DNA of 64,000 nt, from NCBI RefSeq assembly GCF_002836715.1, contig NZ_PJAT01000076.1:20436-84435 (forward strand), given 5' to 3'. This document shows positions 55,926 through 64,000 of this stretch, piece by piece. Both the position numbers and the translations under genes were made by a program. How positions within the stretch are numbered: the first letter of the stretch is position 1; each line of letters opens with the position of its first letter. The notes beneath the pieces are model-generated. The model saw only the letters and a program-made list of their open reading frames with translations. It searched no databases and was not told where the DNA came from. This stretch comes from Psychrobacter sp. 4Dc. GTDB lineage: Bacteria > Pseudomonadota > Gammaproteobacteria > Pseudomonadales > Moraxellaceae.

Positions 55926-58151
55926 TTAAGACTGCACAGTGACCATCTGGGCAGATTGCTCTGCCTGCTGTGCGCGTAGCCAATCATTTAATAATTGGGT
56001 TTGTTTACGGACGATCGCAAGCTTAATATGATCTGGGTTCTGTATCAGCTCTTGTATTTTTTTCTTCATGTTGCGCTCAAGCAGCTGGCTGACTAGCTCT
56101 TCGATCAGGCCATCAAGCCCCAAAATATTGCGCGCAGTTAGCGCTTTATAGAAGCCGCCCCAATTACGGCTGAGCATGTCTTGGGTCGCAGGCTTTACGT
56201 TCGATAAGATAAAATGCGCCGCTGCATTGACATCTTTTGGTAGGTAATTAAGACAGCGCTTGATAGTGCTTACGATGTCTAGCAGGGCAGCATCTTGCAA
56301 GTCTTCCCAAGCAAGAGGACGCAGGGTGTCAGGTGATGCTTTTTGTTTGATATGAGCAGGTAGGTGTAAGCCATTAATCCCTGACTGTTGCCAAATCGAC
56401 TCAATAGGGTCATCGATTAACGCGCGCGGCTGAAACAAAAAGCACAGCTGCAATTGCTGACTGATGGTCATATCACCATCAAAATCTAGCAGCGCATCTT
56501 TGGCCTCGACATTCTGACTGCGCCTGCCGCCAAGCTTTTGATAAACGTCATTGTTGAGCAAATAGCGAAAGCTACTGCCTTTGGGTAAAGCGGTCGTCAA
56601 CGAGCGTACTTGAGACATAAGCTTGGCTTTACCTTCAGCCAGACTCATGTCATAACACTCACTCAAGTATGCAAAAATATACTGTGATAGCGGCATGGCA
56701 TTAGCGATTTGCTCACGCATGGCATCGCTGCCCTGACTCTTAATAAAAGTATCAGGATCATGATTGTTAGGCAGGGTTAAAAACCGCAACTCTTTATCAT
56801 CGGCCAATACAGGCAGCGCAACTTCAAGTGTACGCCAAGCCGCTTTTTGGCCTGCGCTATCTCCATCAAAGCTTAAAGTAAGCGTTGGATTGAGTGTCAG
56901 TAGACGCGATATTTGGCTTTCATTAATCGCTGTACCCATCGAGGCGATTGCCCCATAGATACCTGCTTGATAAAGGGCGATCACATCCATATAGCCCTCG
57001 ACGACCAACCAACTGTCTGCGCGCTGCTGACGTGATTCATAATAGCCGTATAGTACATGCTGCTTATGAAAGACGGGCGAGTCTGAGGAGTTAATATATT
57101 TAGGTTTTACTTCGTCATCGAGCGCCCGACCACCAAAGCCAATGGTGCGGCCTTGATTATCACGAATTGGGAAGATGACTCGGTCGCGCAATAGATCGTA
57201 GTCGCGGCCAGACTCTGATTGACGTACCAATCCTAAGGCTTTTAGACCCTCAATATCCTGCGGAAATTGATGCTCAAGATGCTGCCAACCAAATGGCGCA
57301 TAGCCAAGACCAAAGGTCTCAAAGATATCTTCTGTAATACCGCGCGATAAAAAGTAGTGTTTGGCATGGGGATGCGTGGTCAGATTGTGCTGATAGAACT
57401 GCTGGATTTGCTCTAGCAGCTCATACAGGTTGCCATCTTTATCATCGCTTTGCTCAATGTTATGAGCATCATGCATACCAGCGCTAGTATCGGTATCTGT
57501 CAGCCATGCTGGCGGATAGCCACTGTCATCTGAATGGTTTGGTGAATACGGCTCTGAGGAATACGAGTCTATCGAATAGGGCGCTGAATCATACGCCTCT
57601 AATGGTGGAAAGTTCTCGTAGCCCTGATTGTCATCGTAGCCCTGATTGTCATTATAAATGGGCTGGTCGATGTAGTTTTGGTCGCTTTGGGTGACATTGT
57701 CTTGATAAATGTCTTGACGATTATTTTGATGGTTGTCTTGATTTGTACCGTCTTGGCTTACTTTGCTATGTTCTACAGTTGGGCTAGGCACATTGTGAAC
57801 TGGCGGCGGTGCAATAGCCTTGGGTGCGCGACGTTGATAACTAACGTTTTGCTGTTCTTCTTTGGGTACTTCAATGCCTGTTTGTTTTGATAGTTCATTG
57901 ACCGCTTCAATGAATGTCAAATTCTCATAATCACGCAAAAAACTGATGGCATTGCCACCGACGCTACAGCCAAAGCAGTGATAGATGTTTTTTTGTGGAT
58001 TGACATAAAAGGAAGGCGATTTTTCACCGTGAAAAGGGCAGCAGCCTTTATATTCACTACCAGCGCGTTTAAGCGTGGTGTGTTTGCCAATGATGCTGAT
58101 CAGGTCAGCTTGGCTATTTAGTTGTTCAAGAATATGGTTAGGAATGCTCAT
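55926..58151 (-). CDS. dnaG: DNA primase
   Basis: DnaG makes RNA primers for replication. The zinc-binding domain has CCPFHGEKSPSFYV and HCFGC (Cys38, His41, Cys59, Cys62). The RNA polymerase core follows from about 245, with GYAPFGWQHL, the TOPRIM VVEGYMDVIALYQAG and LSFDGDSAGQKAA, and a C-terminal DnaB-interacting helical domain. The enzyme is 741 aa against about 580-600 for typical relatives. The surplus is a disordered Asn/Asp/Gln/Tyr-rich linker at about 105-245 between the zinc domain and the core, part of it built from an 18-bp tandem repeat. Confidence 0.96.
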   Translation of the reverse strand: MSIPNHILEQLNSQADLISIIGKHTTLKRAGSEYKGCCPFHGEKSPSFYVNPQKNIYHCFGCSVGGNAISFLRDYENLTFIEAVNELSKQTGIEVPKEEQQNVSYQRRAPKAIAPPPVHNVPSPTVEHSKVSQDGTNQDNHQNNRQDIYQDNVTQSDQNYIDQPIYNDNQGYDDNQGYENFPPLEAYDSAPYSIDSYSSEPYSPNHSDDSGYPPAWLTDTDTSAGMHDAHNIEQSDDKDGNLYELLEQIQQFYQHNLTTHPHAKHYFLSRGITEDIFETFGLGYAPFGWQHLEHQFPQDIEGLKALGLVRQSESGRDYDLLRDRVIFPIRDNQGRTIGFGGRALDDEVKPKYINSSDSPVFHKQHVLYGYYESRQQRADSWLVVEGYMDVIALYQAGIYGAIASMGTAINESQISRLLTLNPTLTLSFDGDSAGQKAAWRTLEVALPVLADDKELRFLTLPNNHDPDTFIKSQGSDAMREQIANAMPLSQYIFAYLSECYDMSLAEGKAKLMSQVRSLTTALPKGSSFRYLLNNDVYQKLGGRRSQNVEAKDALLDFDGDMTISQQLQLCFLFQPRALIDDPIESIWQQSGINGLHLPAHIKQKASPDTLRPLAWEDLQDAALLDIVSTIKRCLNYLPKDVNAAAHFILSNVKPATQDMLSRNWGGFYKALTARNILGLDGLIEELVSQLLERNMKKKIQELIQNPDHIKLAIVRKQTQLLNDWLRAQQAEQSAQMVTVQS
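57616..57651. repeat. 18-bp tandem repeat inside dnaG
   Basis: TCGTAGCCCTGATTGTCA occurs twice in succession (57616-57633 and 57634-57651), encoding two copies of a DNQGYD-like hexapeptide in the DnaG linker. Confidence 0.9.
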
Positions 58152-58211
58152 ACAAAAAACAGTTTACCATAGGTCGATTATATTGGGGCAGAGGTAATAA
58201 GGTACTGCTAG

Positions 58212-58243
58212 AAAAATAAGGCCAACATAATGTTGACCTTATT
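58212..58243 (-). terminator. bamD terminator
   Basis: AATAAGGCCAAC (58215-58226) and GTTGACCTTATT (58232-58243) form a 12-bp stem with one G-U pair; on the minus strand TTTTTC follows. It separates bamD from dnaG. Confidence 0.85.
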
Positions 58244-58293
58244 ATCAATGAATACAGACTGTGTTAGCTAGGCTAAGAAGAGACTTCACGTAA

Positions 58294-59475
58294 TCAATTA
58301 TTATCCATATCACTCACACTATCATCATTTAGTGTAGTGCGACGTGTTGGATTGGTATTTAGGGGATCGACGTTAGCTTCTCTTGCAGTCGAGCCAGTGC
58401 TTGATTGACTGGTTACGCGCTCAGCTGACGCTTCAGGTAGACCTAAGCCTACGCTAATACCATTACGTGCAGCAGCATTATTGGCGACTGGAGTATTAGC
58501 AGGCGTCGTGTTTGTCCCTGCTAGTCTCAACTGGGCTGCGTTACGAATCATTTGTGTCTTGGTTGCGCCGTTATACTCGCCAGATGCGACTGATTTGTCA
58601 GTTGTGTTCGAACGACCAAGCTTGCCAAAGGTGATCTTGTTGAGCCAAGTACGGTCACGTTTGGTGCTTAATTTCACACTACCGTTGCTGGTTAGCATTT
58701 CTGGATAGTTGATCTGCAACAGCGTTTTGTACTCATTGGCCAAATCGGTTAGACCAAGTTTTTCATGGCTATAGGCTAGTACTGCAAGAGCATCTGGGGT
58801 TGATTCACTCAGCGGGTAGTACTGGAATACCCATTTGGCACGGTTGACCGCCGCTACATAAGCTTCACGCTCGATATACCAATTGGCTGCGCTCATTTCG
58901 CTCTCAGCAAACTGATTGTAGATGAACGTCATACGCTGAGCAGCATCTGGTGCATATGGGCTATTTGGATATTTATTGATAAGCTCTTGGAAGTTGGCAA
59001 AGGCAATACGCAAATACGCGGTATCACGCTCAGCTTGGTTCAGTTTAAAGAGCTTTAGGCTCTCAGATGAACCTTCCATATTGGCAACGCCGCGCACATA
59101 GTAGGCGTAGCTGACTTGTGGGTTAGACGGGTAAAGACGAATAAACTGCTCAGCACTTGCTGCCGCCATCTCATACTTGTCGCCTTCGTATTGTGCATAC
59201 ATCATGTCAAGCAAGGCTTGCTCAGCGTACTGTCCGGTTGGGTAGAATGTGCGCAGATTGGTCAGCTCTTCGATACCTTGGATATAGTGACCTTTGTCAA
59301 TCTGATTGACAGCCTCTTTATAATACCCTTGCTCTGATTTTTCAGCTGTTTCTACTGCCTCACCATCTTTGGCGCCAGTTAGATTTTTAAAAGTCTGGCA
59401 ACCCACTAGATTGACGCTAAGCGCCAGTAGGGTTATTGAGGACAGTTTGATAAACGTATTGCCAACAGCTTGCAT
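58294..59475 (-). CDS. bamD: Outer membrane protein assembly factor BamD
   Basis: BamD is the essential lipoprotein of the Bam complex that inserts beta-barrel proteins. From the ATG at 59475 (GGAGAAGAAG upstream) a signal peptide leads to the lipobox LVGC (Cys26). Five TPR repeats follow (EQGYYKEAVNQIDKGHYIQGIEEL, YAEQALLDMMYAQYEGDKYEMA, PDAAQRMTFIYNQFAESEM and others). E. coli BamD is about 245 aa; here about 130 extra residues, polar and Thr/Asn-rich, form a C-terminal tail after the last TPR. The frame is also open upstream to 59520. Confidence 0.94.
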   Translation of the reverse strand: MQAVGNTFIKLSSITLLALSVNLVGCQTFKNLTGAKDGEAVETAEKSEQGYYKEAVNQIDKGHYIQGIEELTNLRTFYPTGQYAEQALLDMMYAQYEGDKYEMAAASAEQFIRLYPSNPQVSYAYYVRGVANMEGSSESLKLFKLNQAERDTAYLRIAFANFQELINKYPNSPYAPDAAQRMTFIYNQFAESEMSAANWYIEREAYVAAVNRAKWVFQYYPLSESTPDALAVLAYSHEKLGLTDLANEYKTLLQINYPEMLTSNGSVKLSTKRDRTWLNKITFGKLGRSNTTDKSVASGEYNGATKTQMIRNAAQLRLAGTNTTPANTPVANNAAARNGISVGLGLPEASAERVTSQSSTGSTAREANVDPLNTNPTRRTTLNDDSVSDMDNN

Positions 59476-60203
59476 ACTTCTTCTCCGACACAAGACGCAT
59501 AATAGCAGCGGCGCTATCATGCTATATAAAAGGTTAGTGATAAAAAACGACGCTAAATAGTCAGCGATCCACTAGCAAAAATTTTTTATCGAATGCAGTT
59601 TTTGTTATGACGTATTGTACTGATAGATTGGGCCTGATGCATAGCGCTTGTATAGTAAGCCAGTCATAGACCACATGCATTTAACCATAATTAAACGGTT
59701 TAAATGGCAAACACGGTCAACAAAACCCAATGCTATTTTCAAACTGTATCTAAGTACGGCATTCGCATACAGTGCCATAGCATACAGCAAAACATGGCTA
59801 TACTTTATAGAATAACATTTGCTACGTCTATTTTTTCGCCATCTATATTGTATAAGCAGTTTAACATGAGCGGCTGTCACGAGCGATATCGAATGTCGCT
59901 AGCATGAGTAAATATACAGTAAATTACAGCAATGTCATGTTATAGAGAGTTAAGCGAGGCATCTTACAGCATAAAGGTATGCTCAAAAATTATCAGATAG
60001 CATGCAGCTTCTATAGGGCTTATGCGTGCGACATGATACACTAGAGCGGTATTGTCTTCGCTTTTTTGTACCTTGAAGGTTGTTATCTGCTATTTATAGG
60101 CAAAAAACGATAATCAAAAAACGACAATTTTTTATACTGCTATTTATAATACTATCTTCGAAGTCACCTCACAAAACACTGTCAGGGGCTTTGCCACGTA
60201 TCA
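59476..60203. other. Divergent intergenic region bamD / rluD
   Basis: Over 700 bp between the two divergent genes. The short frames on both strands (59605-59880 and 59704-59907) overlap each other and show no protein features. No operator or RNA could be assigned. Confidence 0.4.
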
Positions 60204-61469
60204 ATGTATCAATCTGCTATGAATAATGATGCCATGACTACCAATTTATCACCGAATCAATCGCTAGATACTGATTCATCAGCACAAGAGTCACCAATGC
60301 CAAATGAAGTTTTGAACAATAATGAGCTACCTGATAATCAATCAATGATGAGTGAGCAAGTGCATGATGATGCGCTCGATAATGAAGAGTTGCTCATCGA
60401 TGATGGTAATGATCTGAACGATAGCGACATTGATGACAATGATATTGATGACAGCGATATGGACGGCGACGACGATGAAGCCCCAGTAGCGGGTCAAGCT
60501 GTACCAGTGATTGTAGATATGACGCATGTGGTCACAGAAGATCAAGCTGGTCTGCGTATTGATAAGGTCGCCTCACAAGCGTTTTCAGACTTTTCGCGGG
60601 TGCAACTCCAGAACTGGATTACTGATGGTAGTCTGCTCTATAACGGCAGTGTTCAAAAACCGAAAGTCCGTGTCAAAGCAGATGATGTATTGCATCTATC
60701 AACGACGTTACAGCAGCATGGCGAAGACCAACCAGAAAACATAGATATCGATGTTGTCTATGAAGATGATGACGTATTGGTAATCAATAAACCTGTCGGT
60801 ATGGTGGTTCACCCAGGTGCGGGTAACCAAAACGGCACTTTGGTCAATGCTTTACTATATCATTATCCTCAGCAGCATCATTTACCGCGTGCAGGTCTCG
60901 TGCACCGTATTGATAAAGACACCTCTGGATTGCTATTGATTGGCAAAACCAAACCTGCTCAGATGGCACTAATGGAGCAGCTAAAAGACAAATCTGTTTA
61001 TCGTCACTATAAGTGTGTGGTGGCAGGGGACCAAGCAAGTTTATCTCGTCATCGTCGTATCGATGCGCCGATTGGTCGACATCGTAACCAGCGTACTAAA
61101 ATGACGGTGATGACTGCTGGCCGTGAAGCAGTAACGCATCTGCTAAATGTCACACCATTGAACGAAAATTACTGTCTACTAGATGTCGGGCTTGAGACGG
61201 GACGTACGCATCAAATTCGTGTGCATCTAAGTCACATTACTTATCCATTAGTCGGTGACCGTGTCTATGGTGGTCGTCGTCAGTTGCGTTCTGGATTGAC
61301 AGAAGCTCAGCGCCAAGCTATCAATAATTTTCCGCGCCAAGCATTGCACGCCTATACGCTAGGGTTTGTGCATCCGACGACAGGTGAGGACATTGAAGTA
61401 ACGACGCCACTACCTGAAGACATGCAAAAACTGATGGCAGTACTAAGCGACGGTTATTATGAAGAGTAA
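60204..61469 (+). CDS. rluD: Ribosomal large subunit pseudouridine synthase D
   Basis: RluD makes pseudouridines in helix 69 of 23S rRNA. An S4 RNA-binding domain (about 115-170, GLRIDKVASQAFSDFSRVQLQNWI) precedes the catalytic domain, with Asp237 in GLVHRIDKDTSGLLL and GRTHQIRVHLSHI. The first 100 residues form a very acidic, unstructured extension (runs of D/N/E). In many gammaproteobacteria rluD faces bamD and is followed by pgeF, as here. The exact start among three early Met codons is uncertain. Confidence 0.94.
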   Translation: MYQSAMNNDAMTTNLSPNQSLDTDSSAQESPMPNEVLNNNELPDNQSMMSEQVHDDALDNEELLIDDGNDLNDSDIDDNDIDDSDMDGDDDEAPVAGQAVPVIVDMTHVVTEDQAGLRIDKVASQAFSDFSRVQLQNWITDGSLLYNGSVQKPKVRVKADDVLHLSTTLQQHGEDQPENIDIDVVYEDDDVLVINKPVGMVVHPGAGNQNGTLVNALLYHYPQQHHLPRAGLVHRIDKDTSGLLLIGKTKPAQMALMEQLKDKSVYRHYKCVVAGDQASLSRHRRIDAPIGRHRNQRTKMTVMTAGREAVTHLLNVTPLNENYCLLDVGLETGRTHQIRVHLSHITYPLVGDRVYGGRRQLRSGLTEAQRQAINNFPRQALHAYTLGFVHPTTGEDIEVTTPLPEDMQKLMAVLSDGYYEE

Positions 61470-61509
61470 ACGCTAACGTTTACTAGATGAGAGGTGAGAG
61501 CGAGCAGCC

Positions 61510-62388
61510 ATGACGAACACGTTCCCGATGACAATGATTGCGCAAATTGATAATGTGGCCGTTTTTCAGACGGCTGCTTTTTTGCATGATGATATTGATG
61601 ATTCTGCTGCTAAAAATCAGCGTACAGGGTTTGAGGGTCAGTCAAATTATGGCGAGCTGAATTTAGGTCTTCATGTCAATGATAATGCACTGCAAGTATT
61701 AGATAACCGCATGAATCTATTGGCTGCTATCAATGAGCAGCTGACAGGTAAGTCTGCACAGAACGAGCAGCATGCGGCTATTAATCGCTTACATTGGGTC
61801 AGCCAGGTTCATAGTAAACGTATTCATGATGTCGATGCTACTACGTTGAATATGGCGCCAATGTCTGCTGATGCGATGGTCAGTCAACAAAGCGGTCGCG
61901 GTCTGGCAATCATGACGGCAGACTGTGTACCGATTGTCTTATATCAGCCCACCAGTGGCAAAATCGCAGCGATTCATGCAGGCTGGCAAGGATTGGCCTG
62001 TGGTGTGATACAAGAGACTGTCAACCGCTTTACTGATTCAGGCCCTATACAAGCTTGGATAGGAGTGTGTATCAGTCAGGAAAACTATGAAGTAAATACA
62101 GACGTTCGCGATAAGCTATTGGCTGGGTGTATAGCCAATCAGACGTTGCCAGAGGCCCATATCGATAACTTTGTGTCGCTATTTTCTATATCGTCTTATG
62201 ATGACAAAATAAAGCTGGATTTACCGAAGCTTGCTGCCATGCAGTTAGAAGCTGCCGGTGCTATAGTTGTGCATGATTTACCTGTTGACTGTAGTTACGC
62301 AAATACTCACTATTACTCGTATCGCCGTCAGACTCATATGCACCAGCCTGCCACGGGTCGGATGGCACTGGTCATCGTCCGTCGTTAG
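61510..62388 (+). CDS. pgeF: Peptidoglycan editing factor PgeF / YfiH family (DUF152)
   Basis: A member of the DUF152/laccase-like domain family; E. coli YfiH corrects misincorporated Ser in peptidoglycan precursors, and others act as purine nucleoside phosphorylases. LHWVSQVHSKRIHDV, MTADCVPIVLY and AAIHAGWQGL hold the metal/catalytic His-Cys-His set. The C-terminal CSYANTHYYSYRRQ is also typical. Length 292 aa. It lies 40 nt after rluD and is probably cotranscribed with it. Confidence 0.9.
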   Translation: MTNTFPMTMIAQIDNVAVFQTAAFLHDDIDDSAAKNQRTGFEGQSNYGELNLGLHVNDNALQVLDNRMNLLAAINEQLTGKSAQNEQHAAINRLHWVSQVHSKRIHDVDATTLNMAPMSADAMVSQQSGRGLAIMTADCVPIVLYQPTSGKIAAIHAGWQGLACGVIQETVNRFTDSGPIQAWIGVCISQENYEVNTDVRDKLLAGCIANQTLPEAHIDNFVSLFSISSYDDKIKLDLPKLAAMQLEAAGAIVVHDLPVDCSYANTHYYSYRRQTHMHQPATGRMALVIVRR

Positions 62389-62537
62389 CAGCTTTATAGT
62401 CAGCGAACTACTAAACCGCTACGGTGTTACCCTCCCTAGAGGTACTATATGTACAATCTACGGTCGGCTGCCTTGTAGCTGTTTTAGATTTCTTTAACTA
62501 TATAATAATGAGTAGTGGAAACAAAGTGATAAACAAT

Positions 62538-62569
62538 AAAAAAACAGCAGATTATTCTGCTGTTTTTTT
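62538..62569. terminator. Bidirectional terminator between pgeF and yeeE
   Basis: Thirteen-bp stem AAAAAAACAGCAG (62538-62550) with CTGCTGTTTTTTT (62557-62569), loop ATTATT. Confidence 0.93.
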
Positions 62570-62623
62570 ATTTGAATGCTACATTTGTATTAATACAAGG
62601 TCTGTATCAACACGACATTTGTA

Positions 62624-63877
62624 TTAGCAAACGGAGTCGCTAGATTTTGGTACTGATAAACCAAATAAAGGACGTAAATACAGTGCCAAGAACGTACCTG
62701 CCATTGCCAGTATGCCCCAGATATAACCATGTAGGCTAAAAGAAGCGATACCACCAAAGTAAGCACCGATATTACAACCGAACGCGAGACGGGCGCCATA
62801 CCCCATCATCAACCCGCCGATAACCGATGCTGCAAAGTTACCGGCAGTAATTTTAGTAAACTTGAACAAGCCACCCGCAGCAGAGGCGATAAACGCGCCA
62901 ATGATAATGCCGATATTTAATACAGTGGTCGAATCTGCAAAGATAGAAGCTTCAAGAGCCGCTGCATTAGCCCCTTGCCAATAGCCCCAGCTAGCCACAT
63001 CCATGCCAAAGCCGCTTGCAATTTTAGAGCCCCACAATGTAAATGCTGACGTAATGCCCCACGGTTGACCACGTGTAAGTAATGTCAGACCGTTAAGTAA
63101 AGCCAGAACGATTGCGGCAGCAAAAAGCGGCCAAGAACCACGAAAGATTCGTTTCCAACCAGACTCAGAAGGCACGGGCGCCATCTTTGGTGCGTTTCTC
63201 CTTTTCTCAACGACTAACGTCACCCATGCGATAATGCCAAATATAGCAAGCGATACCAGCCATGCCCCTGTATAGCCAAGACCTGTAGAGGTTGCCAAAG
63301 AGAAAGGCGCATAAGCGGGCATCTCTTCTGTCCAGAATGGCAAGTGATAAGCCCCAATCGTGGCGCCCACTATGAAGAAAATAAAGGTGATGAACATAAC
63401 AGAGCGTCCACCGCCTACCGCATAGAGCGTACCAGAGGCACAGCCGCCACCAAGCTGCATGCCGATACCAAATACAAATGCGCCTACGACTAGACTGACC
63501 CCTAATGGCGCGACATAACCTGCGACAGGACCGCCAAATAGCGTCGTGCCATAAGCAAGGATTGGCGCAAATAGCGTGACAGCAACTGCCAACATCAGCA
63601 TGTGTGAACGCATCGCCTGACCGTTACCCACTGACATCATACGTCTAAAAGCAGAGGTAAAACCAAAGCGAGCATGAAAAAGGGTATAGCCTAACAAGAG
63701 ACCTATGCCAAGTAGCAATGATTGAGATATATGTTGAGTGACCAGTAGGTACGCAAGCACCATCAATCCTACGATGCCACCACCCATAATCAAGGATTTT
63801 TGTGGTGCATTTAAGGCCAAATCATCTCTGATGATAGGATCTTTTGTGTCATTTACAGGTTGAACGAGAGTAGTCAA
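62624..63877 (-). CDS. YeeE/YedE family transporter for sulfur compounds
   Basis: A membrane protein of 417 aa with about nine to ten helices, of the family that includes the thiosulfate transporter TsuA/YeeE. The two signature blocks with functional Cys are present: MQLGGGCASGTLYAVGGG (first half) and LAFGCNIGAYFGGIASFSLHGYIWG (second half). Length and layout fit the long YedE-type version. No TusA-like gene is seen next to it within the window. Thiosulfate or selenium transport is inferred from the family. Confidence 0.88.
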   Translation of the reverse strand: MTTLVQPVNDTKDPIIRDDLALNAPQKSLIMGGGIVGLMVLAYLLVTQHISQSLLLGIGLLLGYTLFHARFGFTSAFRRMMSVGNGQAMRSHMLMLAVAVTLFAPILAYGTTLFGGPVAGYVAPLGVSLVVGAFVFGIGMQLGGGCASGTLYAVGGGRSVMFITFIFFIVGATIGAYHLPFWTEEMPAYAPFSLATSTGLGYTGAWLVSLAIFGIIAWVTLVVEKRRNAPKMAPVPSESGWKRIFRGSWPLFAAAIVLALLNGLTLLTRGQPWGITSAFTLWGSKIASGFGMDVASWGYWQGANAAALEASIFADSTTVLNIGIIIGAFIASAAGGLFKFTKITAGNFAASVIGGLMMGYGARLAFGCNIGAYFGGIASFSLHGYIWGILAMAGTFLALYLRPLFGLSVPKSSDSVC

Positions 63878-64000
63878 GGTAATAGCTTCCTTATCCGATG
63901 ATGTTATCAGATATCATTTTTATAAGAATTTATATGAGTATAGTTGCGCAGGTTTGCAGAATTGGAAACTGTACGGCTGTTAATTCGATTGATTTGGTTT

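Noticed and set aside
57616..57651. CRISPR-like direct repeats
   Set aside because: The two 18-bp copies are contiguous without spacers and in frame within dnaG.
59605..59907. Two overlapping short frames between bamD and rluD
   Set aside because: They lie on opposite strands over the same bases and neither looks like a protein.

Overview
The window looks like chromosome from a moderately AT-rich gammaproteobacterium of the Moraxellaceae, most likely Psychrobacter. This is inferred from the feel of the proteins and the gene order (orphan gspL-gspM next to gpsA-sixA, housekeeping proteins with long Asn/Asp/Ser-rich extensions, a ProX-ProW fusion); no database was searched. It is mostly core genome. 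I see no rRNA, tRNA, CRISPR array or prophage.

Layout. 1-7.7 kb: lipB (minus strand), a coniferyl-type aldehyde dehydrogenase, a two-gene glycine betaine/choline ABC transporter (fused binding protein-permease, then ATPase) and pncB. 7.8-10.4 kb: xseA-xseB (exonuclease VII) and a small lipoprotein. 10.6-17.9 kb: an alpha/beta hydrolase, zapE, a nitroreductase, gpsA, sixA, the type II secretion genes gspL-gspM and a DUF4870-like membrane protein. 18-21.5 kb: pyrD, cvpA, purF. 21.6-28.3 kb, all minus strand: azlC-azlD, a DinF-type MATE exporter, secD-secF, and yajC, which is separated from secD by two hairpin terminators. 28.9-39.3 kb: a CNNM/CorC-like membrane protein, an NTF2-like exported protein, a seven-LysM MltD, an MltF-like transglycosylase, about 1 kb without genes, a NIF3 family protein and a DegS/AlgW-like protease.

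39.4-45.3 kb is the class Ia ribonucleotide reductase locus in the order nrdA - AAA ATPase - small Lys/Ala-rich protein - nrdB - YfaE-like ferredoxin. The ATPase and the GC-shifted debris beside it look like an insertion into an operon that is normally contiguous. 45.8-49.5 kb: a DUF493 protein, a bestrophin and a SulP/STAS transporter whose conserved N-terminus runs upstream of any canonical start codon. 49.7-53.2 kb is the most dynamic part: an ArsR-type regulator, an intact IS3-family element, and a marR - siderophore-interacting protein - third gene operon in which the third gene is cut off by the IS. The marR promoter is a near-consensus sigma70 promoter covered by two copies of a 15-bp operator. 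53.4-63.9 kb: rpoD and dnaG, bamD, rluD-pgeF, and a YeeE/YedE sulfur-compound transporter.

How the genes work together. Several neighbours form recognisable units: NrdA/NrdB/ferredoxin make and maintain deoxynucleotide synthesis; SecD/SecF/YajC form the Sec accessory complex; PyrD and PurF serve pyrimidine and purine synthesis; MltD and MltF remodel peptidoglycan; BamD, the DegS-like protease and GspLM act on the envelope. I found no strong case for a wholly new multi-gene system. The best candidates for a second look are the ATPase inside the nrd operon, the marR-sip operon with its paired operators and broken third gene, and the terminators with a duplicated arm at 28.0 and 34.4 kb.
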